Assembly (NCBI GenBank): GCA_020048255.1
Contig: JAIFMR010000167.1
Span: 1 to 11,949 of the forward strand
Source of the DNA: Rhodoferax sp.
GTDB taxonomy: Bacteria > Pseudomonadota > Gammaproteobacteria > Burkholderiales > Burkholderiaceae_C
Length of the DNA: 11,949 nucleotides
Direction of reading: 5' to 3'
Shown here: positions 1-7,134 of the stretch, piece after piece
Layout of the letters: each line of letters starts with the position of its first letter
Position numbering within the stretch: position 1 is the first letter of the stretch
Notes under the pieces: model-generated
Told to the model about the DNA's origin: nothing
Databases searched by the model: none
Seen by the model: only the letters and a program-made list of their open reading frames with translations
Translations under genes and position numbers: made by a program

Positions 1-15
1 GTTCACACCGTTGGC

Positions 16-954
16 TTAGCTATTTTTCAACGTCAGCGCCAACTCATACAAGGCATTGCGCGGTTCGCCGGTGATCTCGGCGGCGAGTTTGACGGCGGTT
101 TTGAGCGGCAGTTCGGCCAGCAGCAGCTTCAAAACGCGGGAATCGGGTCCGGTGGTTGAGACGAGAGGTGCGGGGTGCAACACCAGCACAAATTCGCCCC
201 GGGTGCGGTTGGCATCCTGCGCCAGCCAAGCCGGAAAGTTCTCGGCTGCCAGCGTGGTGATGTCTTCAAACTGTTTGGTCAGCTCACGCCCCACCGTCAG
301 CGGGCGTGGCCCCAAATCCGCCAGCGCCAGGGCCAGGGCTTCAATGCGGTGCGGCGCCTCCAGCAAGACCACCGCTCTTGCCTCGCTGGCCAAGGCCTGA
401 ACCTCGGCACTGCGTTCTGAGCTTTTGGACGACAAAAACCCGGCAAAAACAAAGCCTCCATTCTGTTGTGCGTCGGCGCCCGCCACACCGGCCACGCTCA
501 ACGCCGTGGTGACGCTGCTGGCACCTGGCAAAGGCACAACCGACATGCCTGCCTGCCGTACACCGGCCACCAGCCGGGCGCCCGGGTCGCTGATGGCCGG
601 GGTGCCAGCGTCGCTGACATAGGCCACACGCTGCCCTTGACGCAAGTGTTCCAGTACCGCCTGCACCGCTTGGGCCTCGTTGTGCTGGTGCACAGCCAAC
701 AGCTGTGCGGCTGCCTTGTCGATACCATAGGCGCGCAGCAGCGCCTGGGTGTGGCGCGTGTCTTCACAAGCCACCACGTCGGCCAACTGCAGCACATGCA
801 AGGCCCGCAAGGTGATGTCGGCCAGATTGCCAATCGGTGTTGCCACAACATACAAGGCAGCAGGCGGATAATTCTGCGCTGCAGCAGCGTCATGGGCAGC
901 TTGCAGGGCGTTTGCAAAGTGGTTGCCAAGACGAGAGGCGTGGGGTGTGATCAA
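16..954 (-). CDS. rsmI: 16S rRNA (cytidine(1402)-2'-O)-methyltransferase RsmI
   Basis: RsmI uses S-adenosylmethionine to 2'-O-methylate C1402 in the decoding centre of 16S rRNA. The 312-residue product shows the tetrapyrrole-methylase-like signatures of the family in order: ATPIGNLADIT (residues 38-47), CEDTRHT (63-69), the SAM-site loop SDAGTPAISDPG (114-125), PGASS (143-147), EAPHR (199-203) and RELTKQFE (223-230), with a C-terminal helical segment including GEPRNALYELAL. The reading frame stays open to 1182, but the extra residues look unlike RsmI. I chose the TTG at 954-952 because an AAAGGGA Shine-Dalgarno-like stretch sits about 6 nt upstream and gives a normal length. The exact start is uncertain; the identity is not. 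It is head-to-head with yraN, with the two start codons sharing one base. Confidence 0.93.
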   Translation of the reverse strand: MITPHASRLGNHFANALQAAHDAAAAQNYPPAALYVVATPIGNLADITLRALHVLQLADVVACEDTRHTQALLRAYGIDKAAAQLLAVHQHNEAQAVQAVLEHLRQGQRVAYVSDAGTPAISDPGARLVAGVRQAGMSVVPLPGASSVTTALSVAGVAGADAQQNGGFVFAGFLSSKSSERSAEVQALASEARAVVLLEAPHRIEALALALADLGPRPLTVGRELTKQFEDITTLAAENFPAWLAQDANRTRGEFVLVLHPAPLVSTTGPDSRVLKLLLAELPLKTAVKLAAEITGEPRNALYELALTLKNS

Positions 955-1287
955 TGGTTTTCCCTTTTTCAAAAAGTCCGCTGAAACCGCGCACCACCAA
1001 ACATGGCACGCAATTATCGAACGCCTGGGCGAGGTGGTGGCGAGATCGATCTGATCATGCGTGCAGCCGACGGCACCTGTGTGTTTGTCGAGGTGCGTCA
1101 ACGCCAGAGCGCCAGTCATGGTGGCGCCGCTGCCAGCGTCAGCGCCCTCAAGCAGCGCCGCATCGTCTTTGCGGCGCGTCATTATTTGATGCGATATGCC
1201 ACCTTGCCGGCGTGTCGGTTTGATGTGGTGACAGTGCAGGCCGGTGTGGTCGACTGGTTTCAGGCGGCATTTGAAGCACAGTCGTAG
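954..1287 (+). pseudogene. yraN: YraN/UPF0102 family nuclease-fold protein, internally deleted and frameshifted
   Basis: The UPF0102/YraN family has a Holliday-junction-resolvase-like fold and is poorly characterised. From the ATG at 1003 one frame encodes 94 residues containing the family core RNYRTPGRGGGEIDLIM, VFVEVRQR, KQRRI and RFDVV, ending at 1287. What is missing is the usual N-terminal helix with a G-x-x-A-E-x-x-A pattern, about 20 residues just before RNYR. A different frame starting at ATG 954 reads MVFPFSKSPLKPRTTKHG, ending in the TTK-x-G motif that normally begins that segment. The simplest reading is one ancestral gene that lost roughly 60-75 bp around 1003-1010, with a net shift of 2 modulo 3. 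A short protein from 1003 could still be made (upstream in-frame stop at 982-984) but would lack the conserved Glu helix. It lies upstream of diaA, as in many proteobacteria. Confidence 0.72.
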
Positions 1288-1342
1288 GCAGCCAAAGCGC
1301 CATTTAAGGTGGGCCTAAGGCTGCACAGGTATCATCGCAACC

Positions 1343-1942
1343 ATGCTTGAGCAACGTATCCAACAACACTTTATTGATAGCGCTGACCTGAAATACCAGG
1401 CGGCGCCCCTTCTGAGCAAGCCTATCGCTGACGCGGTTCAGGCCGTGCTGACTTGTGTCACCGGTGGCGGCAAGGTGCTGGCCTGCGGCAATGGCGGCTC
1501 CGCCAGTGATGCCCAGCATTTTGCCGCCGAGTTTGTTGGGCGCTACGAGCGTGAGCGCCCGGGGCTGGCTGCCATTGCCTTGACGACCGACAGCTCCATC
1601 ATCACTGCAGTGGGCAATGACTACGATTTTTCGGCCATTTTTTCGCGTCAAGTGCGTGCTTTGGGTCAAGCGGGTGACGTGTTGTTGGCGATCTCCACCA
1701 GTGGCAACTCGGCCAATGTGCTGGCAGCCATTGAGGCGGCGCATGAACGTGACATGGTGGTCATTGGACTAAGTGGTCGCGGTGGCGGCAAGATGAACCG
1801 TGCCCTGCGCGACACCGATGTGCACATTTGCGTGCCACATGAGCGCACCGCACGTGTTCAAGAGGTTCACATTCTGTCCCTGCACTGTTTGTGTGACGCG
1901 GTGGATGACTCTTTACTTGGAGACTCACAAAGTTCACTATGA
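1343..1942 (+). CDS. diaA: SIS-domain protein, DiaA / phosphoheptose isomerase family
   Basis: This 199-residue protein carries one SIS (sugar isomerase) domain. Visible motifs are the phosphosugar loop CGNGGSASDAQHF (48-60), AISTSGNSANV (116-126), SGRGGGKM (144-151) and QEVHILSLHCLCDAVDDSL (173-191). Two related functions are possible: DiaA, which tethers DnaA and promotes replication initiation, or GmhA, which isomerises sedoheptulose-7-phosphate for LPS heptose. Position between yraN and a dolP-like gene, and the RQVRALGQAGDVLLAIST stretch, favour DiaA. However, His59, Glu63, Gln173 and His181 align with the metal/catalytic set of GmhA, so activity may be retained. Its TGA overlaps the ATG of the next gene (ATGA), implying translational coupling. 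There is no strong Shine-Dalgarno; the start was chosen on family length. Confidence 0.88.
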   Translation: MLEQRIQQHFIDSADLKYQAAPLLSKPIADAVQAVLTCVTGGGKVLACGNGGSASDAQHFAAEFVGRYERERPGLAAIALTTDSSIITAVGNDYDFSAIFSRQVRALGQAGDVLLAISTSGNSANVLAAIEAAHERDMVVIGLSGRGGGKMNRALRDTDVHICVPHERTARVQEVHILSLHCLCDAVDDSLLGDSQSSL

Positions 1943-2589
1943 AAAAAAATCAGACGTATCGCTGGTTCACACTCTTGACCCTGACTGCCTGCCTGGGTAG
2001 CACCTTGACTGCGTGTGTGCCGGTCATCATGGGCGGGGCGGTGATGGGGGGACTGGTCGCCACAGACCGGCGCACCTCTGGCGCGCAACTTGAAGACGAA
2101 GGCATCGAGCTGCGTTCAGCCAGCCGCATCCGTGACAACCTGGGCGACCGCGTACATGTCAATGTCAACAGCTACAACCGGCGTGTGCTGGTGACCGGTG
2201 AAGTGCCCAACGTGCAAGACATGCAATTGGTCGAGCAAGTGGTATCCAGGGTCGAGAACGTGCAGTCAGTGGTGAACGAACTGGCGGTGTTGGGCAATGC
2301 CACGTTAACGCAGCGTTCCAGCGACGTCTTGGTCACCGGCAGGGTCAGGGCCAGTTTCGTCGATGCCCGTGATCTTTACGCCAACGCGTTCAAAGTGGTT
2401 ACAGAGCGTGGCATCACCTACCTGATGGGGCGCGTGACGCAGCGCGAAGCGGATCGGGCCACCGAGATCACCCGTGGCACCTCCGGAGTGCAAAAAGTCG
2501 TGCGTGTTTTTGAGATCATCAGCGAAGATGAATTGCGCAACCTGTTGCCGCAACCTGCACCTGAAGCCAAGGCTGCTTCAACCAAATAA
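1939..2589 (+). CDS. dolP: Dual-BON-domain outer membrane lipoprotein, DolP (YraP)-like
   Basis: This 216-residue lipoprotein has a lipoprotein signal peptide (KK start, hydrophobic 9-25, lipobox LTAC with Cys26). A second LTAC ends at Cys18, but Cys26 followed by VPVIMGGAVMGGLVATDRR matches the DolP layout. Two BON domains follow, at about 50-117 (GDRVHVNVNSYNRRVLVTGEV) and about 130-195 (ITYLMGRVTQREADRA), then a 20-residue Ala/Pro-rich tail. DolP in E. coli binds anionic phospholipids at the division site and supports outer membrane integrity and BamA function; the same role is inferred here from architecture and from the conserved diaA-dolP order. The start codon lies inside the diaA stop (ATGA). 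It converges on the minus-strand oxidoreductase gene, with only 29 bp between them and no clear terminator. Confidence 0.9.
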   Translation: MKKNQTYRWFTLLTLTACLGSTLTACVPVIMGGAVMGGLVATDRRTSGAQLEDEGIELRSASRIRDNLGDRVHVNVNSYNRRVLVTGEVPNVQDMQLVEQVVSRVENVQSVVNELAVLGNATLTQRSSDVLVTGRVRASFVDARDLYANAFKVVTERGITYLMGRVTQREADRATEITRGTSGVQKVVRVFEIISEDELRNLLPQPAPEAKAASTK

Positions 2590-2618
2590 CCGGGAACAAG
2601 CTTTGACGGCGCGGTTGT

Positions 2619-3536
2619 TTACTTCAGCCGTTTGATCAGGCTGGAGGTGTCCCAGCGCCTGCCGCCCATTTGCTGCACGTCCGCGTAAAACTGATCCACC
2701 AGCGCCGTCACCGGCAAGCGTGCACCGTTGCGGCGGGCTTCATCGAGCACCAACCCCAAATCCTTGCGCATCCAGTCCACTGCAAAGCCAAAATCGAACT
2801 TATTCGCCACCATGGTCTTGCCGCGGTTGTCCATCTGCCAGCTTTGGGCGGCGCCCTTGCCAATCACGTCCAGCACCTGATTCATGTCCAGGCCGGCTTT
2901 TTCACCAAAGGCGATGGCTTCAGATAAGCCTTGCACCAAGCCAGCAATACAAATCTGGTTGACCATTTTGGCCAGCTGACCGGCGCCGCTCTCACCCAGG
3001 AAGGTGAAGGCTTTGGAATACGCCATGGCCACGGCTTGGGCGGCATCAAACGCTGACTGATCACCGCCACACATCACGGTTAACTGGCCGTTTTGCGCGC
3101 CAGCCTGACCACCAGACACCGGGGCGTCGACAAAATTCAAGCCCAGCACCTTGGCCTTGGCATACAACTCGCGCGCCACATTGGCAGATGCTGTGGTGTG
3201 GTCCACCAGCACGGCACCCGCTTGCATCCCGGCCAGCGCGCCGTCCGGTCCCAGCACCACACTGCGCAGGTCATCGTCGTTGCCAACACAGCAAAACACC
3301 AGGTCAGCACCTTGCACTGCCAGACACGGTGTCTCGGCATACCGAACAGCCTCTTTTTGGCCGGCAGCCCCGGCGTAATCTGCGCACCATGCTATGGATT
3401 TAGTGGCTGTCCGGTTGTAGACCGTGACCTGATGGCCAGCGCCAACCAAGTGGCCGGCCATGGGGTATCCCATCACGCCCAAGCCCAGAAAGGCAACGCG
3501 GCGTGCTGGAGTGGTTTCGTAGGTTTTGGTCGTCAT
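2619..3536 (-). CDS. NAD(P)-dependent oxidoreductase, 3-hydroxyisobutyrate dehydrogenase / tartronate semialdehyde reductase family
   Basis: The 305-residue product is a beta-hydroxyacid dehydrogenase. It has the dinucleotide-binding motif FLGLGVMGYPMAGHL (16-30), the substrate-site signature DAPVSGGQAGAQNG (137-150), and GAGQLAKMVNQ (184-194) with the expected catalytic Lys190. Length and motif order are typical of the family (3-hydroxyisobutyrate dehydrogenase, 2-hydroxy-3-oxopropionate reductase, succinic semialdehyde reductase relatives). Asn41-Arg42 after the second strand is more typical of NADP preference, but this is weak evidence. The substrate cannot be read from sequence. It starts 23 bp after the pilU stop on the same strand and may be cotranscribed with pilTU, though no functional tie to pili is known. 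No good Shine-Dalgarno is visible; the start was chosen as the only Met before the Rossmann motif. Confidence 0.9.
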   Translation of the reverse strand: MTTKTYETTPARRVAFLGLGVMGYPMAGHLVGAGHQVTVYNRTATKSIAWCADYAGAAGQKEAVRYAETPCLAVQGADLVFCCVGNDDDLRSVVLGPDGALAGMQAGAVLVDHTTASANVARELYAKAKVLGLNFVDAPVSGGQAGAQNGQLTVMCGGDQSAFDAAQAVAMAYSKAFTFLGESGAGQLAKMVNQICIAGLVQGLSEAIAFGEKAGLDMNQVLDVIGKGAAQSWQMDNRGKTMVANKFDFGFAVDWMRKDLGLVLDEARRNGARLPVTALVDQFYADVQQMGGRRWDTSSLIKRLK

Positions 3537-3559
3537 GCAGTGTCAGTCTCAAAAAAAGT

Positions 3560-4696
3560 TCAAATGATAGTCAGGTTTTCGGTGCCGGCAGCCAGGTTGG
3601 TGTTCTTGCTGCGCTTGCTGTTGAGCTTGATTTGCAAGCGCAAATCATTGACCGAGTCGGCGTTGCGCAAGGCATCTTCGTAGGTGATGGCGTCTTCTTC
3701 GTAGGCGTTAAAAAGCGCTTGGTCGAAGGTCTGCATGCCCAGGTTGCCGCTTTTCTTCATGATCTCCTTGATCTCGGCGACGTCGCCCTTGAAGATCAGG
3801 TCGGAAATCAGGGGTGAGTTGATCATGATCTCAATCACCGCGGTGCGTCCCTTGCCATCGGGCTTGGTGATGAGTCGCTGCGACACCATGGCCTTGATGT
3901 TGAGTGACAAGTCCATCAGCACCTGCGCTTTGCGCTCTTCTGGAAAGAAGTTGATGATCCGGTCAATCGCCTGGTTGGTGCTGTTGGCGTGCAAGGTGGC
4001 CAGGCACAGGTGACCGGTTTCGGCAAAGGCAATGGCCAGTTCCATGGTTTCACGGTCGCGGATTTCGCCCATCAGAATGACGTCGGGCGCTTGGCGCAGT
4101 GTGTTTTTCAGGGCAGCGCCCCAGCTGTCGGTGTCGATGCCGACCTCGCGTTGCGTGACCACGCAGTTCTTGTGCATGTGCACAAACTCAATCGGGTCTT
4201 CGACCGTGATGATGTGGCCGTAAGTGGTTTCGTTGCGGTGGTCCACCATGGCTGCCAGCGAGGTCGACTTGCCCGAACCCGTGGACCCGACCAGGATGCA
4301 CAAGCCCCGCTTGTTGTTCACGATTTCTTTCAGGATGGGGGGCAGTTTCAGGCTGTCGATGGTCGGCAGCGTGCTGGGGATGGTGCGCAACACCATACCC
4401 ACTTTGCTTTGCTGCATGAAGGCATTCACCCGAAAACGCCCAAGCCCCGGCGGGGCGATGGCAAAGTTGCATTCTTTGGTACGTTCAAACTCGGCCACCT
4501 GGCGGTCGCTCATGATGGAGCGGGCCAGTGCAATGGTGTGGGTGCCGTTGAGCGCCTGGGGCGACACCTTGGTCACCTTGCCGTCAATCTTGATGGCCGG
4601 CGGCAAGTCAGCGGTCAAAAACAGGTCACTGCCGTTGCGCCCCACCATGAGTTTGAGTAAATCCGTGATGAATGTCGTCGCCTGATCGCGTTCCAT
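3560..4696 (-). CDS. pilU: Type IV pilus retraction ATPase-like protein PilU
   Basis: PilU is a cytoplasmic hexameric secretion-type ATPase that assists PilT in pilus retraction and twitching motility. The 378 residues contain a Walker A GSTGSGKST (137-145), an Asp box TVEDPIE (164-170), a Walker B LMGEIRD (208-214) and a His box TGHLCLATLH (227-236), all intact. The AIRNLIRE motif diagnostic of PilT is replaced by LISDLIFKGD near 297-305, and the C-terminus is longer than in PilT, both as expected for PilU. It follows pilT on the same strand after a structured 229-bp gap. A perfect AGGAGGTG ribosome binding site 6 nt ahead of the ATG fixes the start and suggests strong independent translation. 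Confidence 0.96.
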   Translation of the reverse strand: MERDQATTFITDLLKLMVGRNGSDLFLTADLPPAIKIDGKVTKVSPQALNGTHTIALARSIMSDRQVAEFERTKECNFAIAPPGLGRFRVNAFMQQSKVGMVLRTIPSTLPTIDSLKLPPILKEIVNNKRGLCILVGSTGSGKSTSLAAMVDHRNETTYGHIITVEDPIEFVHMHKNCVVTQREVGIDTDSWGAALKNTLRQAPDVILMGEIRDRETMELAIAFAETGHLCLATLHANSTNQAIDRIINFFPEERKAQVLMDLSLNIKAMVSQRLITKPDGKGRTAVIEIMINSPLISDLIFKGDVAEIKEIMKKSGNLGMQTFDQALFNAYEEDAITYEDALRNADSVNDLRLQIKLNSKRSKNTNLAAGTENLTII

Positions 4697-4701
4697 AAGA
4701 A

Positions 4702-4709
4702 CACCTCCT
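4702..4709 (-). promoter_or_regulatory. Strong Shine-Dalgarno site of pilU
   Basis: On the minus strand the sequence AGGAGGTG, a full match to the anti-Shine-Dalgarno, ends 5 nt before the pilU ATG at 4696-4694. It is the strongest ribosome binding site in the window and confirms the pilU start. Confidence 0.85.
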
Positions 4710-4767
4710 ATTCGTTAAACCTGATTCGTGTACAAGCAAACTGACCCAAGCCAGAAACGCCGTGGAA

Positions 4768-4874
4768 CCGGCTTTGCCGGGCCACTGGCGTTGCCCCCTG
4801 CAAGGGGCTGAAGCCAGCGGCTCCAAGCCTGCTCGAGCAGGCTTGGACTGACCGAAGAGCCCCGCCTCTGGCGG
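4768..4874. repeat. Cluster of four consecutive hairpins in the pilT-pilU gap, possible dispersed intergenic element
   Basis: The 229-bp gap between pilT and pilU has no plausible gene but holds four inverted repeats in a row. They are CCGGC-TTT-GCCGG (4768-4780); an imperfect long stem from GCCACTGGC to GCCAGCGGC enclosing GCCCC/GGGGC (4781-4821); a perfect 24-bp palindrome (4823-4846, half site CCAAGCCTGCTC); and CCGCC-TCT-GGCGG (4862-4874). No T-run follows any of them, so a simple intrinsic terminator is unlikely. The block resembles REP-like extragenic repeats I associate with Comamonadaceae genomes, but with one copy here that cannot be verified. In the pilTU transcript it could act in mRNA processing, 3'-end protection of pilT, or attenuation. 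Confidence 0.6.
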
Positions 4875-4925
4875 CTGGCACGTGAAGCGGCCACACGAAG
4901 TGGGCAAGCCGGGGGGTATGCCATA

Positions 4926-5969
4926 TTAGCCGGGGAAGTTTTCCGGAATTTTGGCCTTGGTGCGAGCCTCAGCCGGGCTGATGATATTGCGTCGCACCAG
5001 GTCGGTGAGGTTCTGGTCCAGGGTTTGCATGCCGACGCTGTTGCCAGTCTGGATGCTGGAGTACATCTGGGCTACCTTGGCTTCGCGGATCAGGTTGCGA
5101 ATGGCGCTGGTGCCCAGCATGATCTCGTGGGCGGCCACGCGGCCCTGACCGTCCTTGGTTTTACACAGGGTTTGCGAGATCACGGCCTGCAGCGACTCGC
5201 TCAGCATGGCGCGGACCATTTCCTTTTCTTCGGCGGGAAACACGTCAATGATCCGGTCGATGGTCTTGGCTGCACTGGAGGTATGCAAGGTGCCAAACAC
5301 CAGGTGCCCGGTTTCGGCAGCCGTCATGGCCAACCGGATGGTCTCCAGGTCGCGCATTTCACCCACCAAAATGGCGTCGGGATCTTCGCGCAGCGCGGAT
5401 TTCAGCGCCGCGGCAAAGCTTTGGGTATGCGGCCCCACTTCACGCTGGTTGATCAGGCATTTTTTGGACTCATGGACGAACTCGATCGGGTCCTCCACAG
5501 TGAGGATGTGACCAAACTCGTTTTCATTGAGGTAGTTCACCATGGCTGCCAGTGTGGTCGATTTACCCGAACCGGTTGGGCCCGTCACCAGCACCATGCC
5601 GCGCGGCTTCAGGGCCAGGTCGGCAAAGATTTTGGGGCAATTCAGCTGCTCCAGGCTGAGAATTTTGCTGGGAATGGTCCGAAACACTGCGCCAGAGCCC
5701 CGGTTCTGGTTGAACGCATTGACCCGAAACCGCGCCAGCCCCTCAATTTCAAAGGAAAAGTCAATTTCGAGAAATTCTTCGTAGTGCTTGCGCTGGGAGT
5801 CGTTCATGATGTCGTACACCATGGAGTGCACTTGTTTGTGCTCCAGCGGCTCGACGTTGAGGCGCCGCACATCGCCATGCACACGGATCATGGGCGGCAG
5901 GCCCGCAGACAAATGCAGGTCGGAAGCCTTGTTCTTTACACTGAATGCCAGCAACTGGGTGATATCCAC
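4926..5969 (-). CDS. pilT: Type IV pilus twitching motility ATPase PilT
   Basis: PilT is the hexameric ATPase at the inner-membrane base of type IV pili that powers retraction. The 347-residue form shows Walker A GPTGSGKST (130-138), Asp box TVEDPIE (157-163), Walker B LVGEMRD (201-207), His box TGHLVFGTLH (220-229) and the PilT-specific AIRNLIRE (289-296). I start at the GTG at 5969-5967 (encoding MDITQLLAFSV, the usual PilT N-terminus and length), preceded by a GGGGG Shine-Dalgarno-like stretch 5 nt upstream. An in-frame ATG at 5981 would add four residues but has no ribosome binding site. Divergently oriented yggS starts only about 40 bp away, a pairing common in proteobacteria. Confidence 0.97.
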   Translation of the reverse strand: MDITQLLAFSVKNKASDLHLSAGLPPMIRVHGDVRRLNVEPLEHKQVHSMVYDIMNDSQRKHYEEFLEIDFSFEIEGLARFRVNAFNQNRGSGAVFRTIPSKILSLEQLNCPKIFADLALKPRGMVLVTGPTGSGKSTTLAAMVNYLNENEFGHILTVEDPIEFVHESKKCLINQREVGPHTQSFAAALKSALREDPDAILVGEMRDLETIRLAMTAAETGHLVFGTLHTSSAAKTIDRIIDVFPAEEKEMVRAMLSESLQAVISQTLCKTKDGQGRVAAHEIMLGTSAIRNLIREAKVAQMYSSIQTGNSVGMQTLDQNLTDLVRRNIISPAEARTKAKIPENFPG

Positions 5970-6006
5970 AAAAACCCCCATCGATGTTTGTTACGCTAAA
6001 GCCATT

Positions 6007-6699
6007 ATGACCACGATTGAGTCCCAACTTGACGCTGTGCGTCGCCGAATTCACGCTGCCACCCAGGCTGCTGGCCGCCCCGAGGATGCCGTGACCTTGC
6101 TGGCTGTGTCCAAAACTTTTGCCGCTGACGCTGTGCAAGCCGCATTTGCTGCCGGGCAAACTGACTTTGGTGAGAACTACATCCAGGAGGCGGTAGACAA
6201 AATCACCCAGCTGCGTCATCTGCCGCTGGTATGGCACTGCATCGGCCCCATTCAGAGCAACAAAACCCGACTCGTGGCCGAGCATTTTGACTGGGTGCAC
6301 ACGGTGGATCGCCTGAAAATTGCCCAGCGCCTGAGCGAACAGCGCCCGGCCCATTTGCCACCCTTGCAGGTGTGCATTCAGGTCAATGTCGATGGCGGTG
6401 CAACCAAATCGGGCGTGGCACCCGATGCGGCTTTGGCGCTGGCTCAGACCGTGGCCAGCTTGCCGCATATGCGCTTGCGGGGTCTCATGTGCATCCCTGA
6501 GCCTGCTGCTGATTTTGTGGCTGCTTGCGCAGTATTTACAAGGGCCAGAGACCTTTTTGACGCCTTCAATGTGGCTGGTCTGGCGCTCGACACCCTGTCG
6601 ATGGGCATGAGCGCCGATCTGGAGGCGGCCATTGCCTCGGGCAGTACCTTGGTGCGGGTAGGGTCGGCCATTTTTGGTCGGCGGGCTTCCCCGGACTAA
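6007..6699 (+). CDS. yggS: YggS family pyridoxal phosphate-binding protein (PLP homeostasis)
   Basis: YggS/PLPBP proteins bind pyridoxal 5'-phosphate without known enzyme activity and buffer vitamin B6 and amino-acid metabolism. The 230-residue product has the alanine-racemase-like TIM barrel signatures: LLAVSKTF (31-38) with the PLP lysine Lys36, FGENYIQEA (54-62), HCIGPIQSNK (77-86), VHTVD (97-101), IQVNV (124-128), LRGLMCIP (157-164), LSMGMSADLEAAI (197-209) and VRVGSAIFG (216-224). The frame is open upstream to 5788, but that part overlaps pilT antisense, so the ATG at 6007 (MTTIES) is the sensible start. It is divergent from pilT and followed after 18 bp by a small same-strand gene, probably in one transcript. 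Confidence 0.95.
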   Translation: MTTIESQLDAVRRRIHAATQAAGRPEDAVTLLAVSKTFAADAVQAAFAAGQTDFGENYIQEAVDKITQLRHLPLVWHCIGPIQSNKTRLVAEHFDWVHTVDRLKIAQRLSEQRPAHLPPLQVCIQVNVDGGATKSGVAPDAALALAQTVASLPHMRLRGLMCIPEPAADFVAACAVFTRARDLFDAFNVAGLALDTLSMGMSADLEAAIASGSTLVRVGSAIFGRRASPD

Positions 6700-6717
6700 C
6701 TGTGTAAACTCATCTCC

Positions 6718-7068
6718 ATGGACTACCAAGAACGATTTACGGACGCCGACATTGAGAAAATCATTGAGGAAGGTCTGATCTATATGTGTGCCTGCCCGGC
6801 GCAGGTTGCTGAGGCTTTGCGCAAGGTACGCGAGCTCCACCGTTATCAGCTGAACTGCTTGCGCAATCCGCAAAATGATGGGCGGGTGCACGAGACCATT
6901 GCTGCCACCAGTGTGTTGGTGCACGAGAAATTGCAAGACTGTCTGGACGAAGTCTTGGCGTTGGAACAGTGGGACCGTGAAACCCTGACCATGCCGCCTG
7001 GTTTGCGTGAACGCCAGGCCAGAGAGATCACCAGCGACTCCAAGTTTTTCGATTTGCCTGAAACCTAA
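6718..7068 (+). CDS. Small conserved protein of unknown function
   Basis: The 116-residue, acidic, soluble-looking protein has no signal peptide or membrane segment. It is predicted mostly helical by eye (for example EKIIEEG, AEALRKVRELHRYQL, HEKLQDCLDEVLALE). It contains four cysteines (24, 26, 47, 75), the first two as CAC-P (MCACPAQV, 23-30), which could bind metal or form a redox pair. I recognise the MDYQERFTDADIEKIIEEG start as resembling a Burkholderiales-restricted family of hypothetical proteins, but know no function. The reading frame has coding-like composition and begins 18 bp after yggS on the same strand. No strong ribosome binding site is present, so translation may depend on yggS. 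It converges on the DUF3617 gene. Confidence 0.82.
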   Translation: MDYQERFTDADIEKIIEEGLIYMCACPAQVAEALRKVRELHRYQLNCLRNPQNDGRVHETIAATSVLVHEKLQDCLDEVLALEQWDRETLTMPPGLRERQAREITSDSKFFDLPET

Positions 7069-7096
7069 AGGGCCCGCATACCAGCCAACCAGATCA

Positions 7097-7123
7097 AGAA
7101 CTTTCGGGATGCCCGGGGGTTCT
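7097..7123. terminator. Possible bidirectional terminator hairpin between convergent genes
   Basis: In the 66-bp gap between two convergent genes, AGAAC (7097-7101) pairs with GTTCT (7119-7123), and CGGG (7105-7108) pairs with CCCG (7112-7115), with a three-base internal loop on each side. No clear T-tract follows on either strand, so this is only a candidate. Confidence 0.3.
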
Positions 7124-7134
7124 GGTCGTTGGCG

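Noticed and set aside
1288..1342. CAGCC...GGCTG inverted repeat between yraN and diaA as a terminator or promoter element
   Set aside because: The stem is short with a long loop, there is no T-run, and no convincing -35/-10 pair is visible.
4823..4846. The 24-bp palindrome as an intrinsic terminator of pilT
   Set aside because: It is a loop-less perfect palindrome with no T-tract on either strand and lies about 80 bp from the pilT stop, so termination is not supported by sequence alone.
5761..6936. A 391-residue open frame on the minus strand across the start of pilT, yggS and the next gene
   Set aside because: It is antisense to clearly recognised genes (yggS, small conserved gene) and overlaps pilT in another frame; its translation shows no family motifs and is typical of a high-GC shadow frame.
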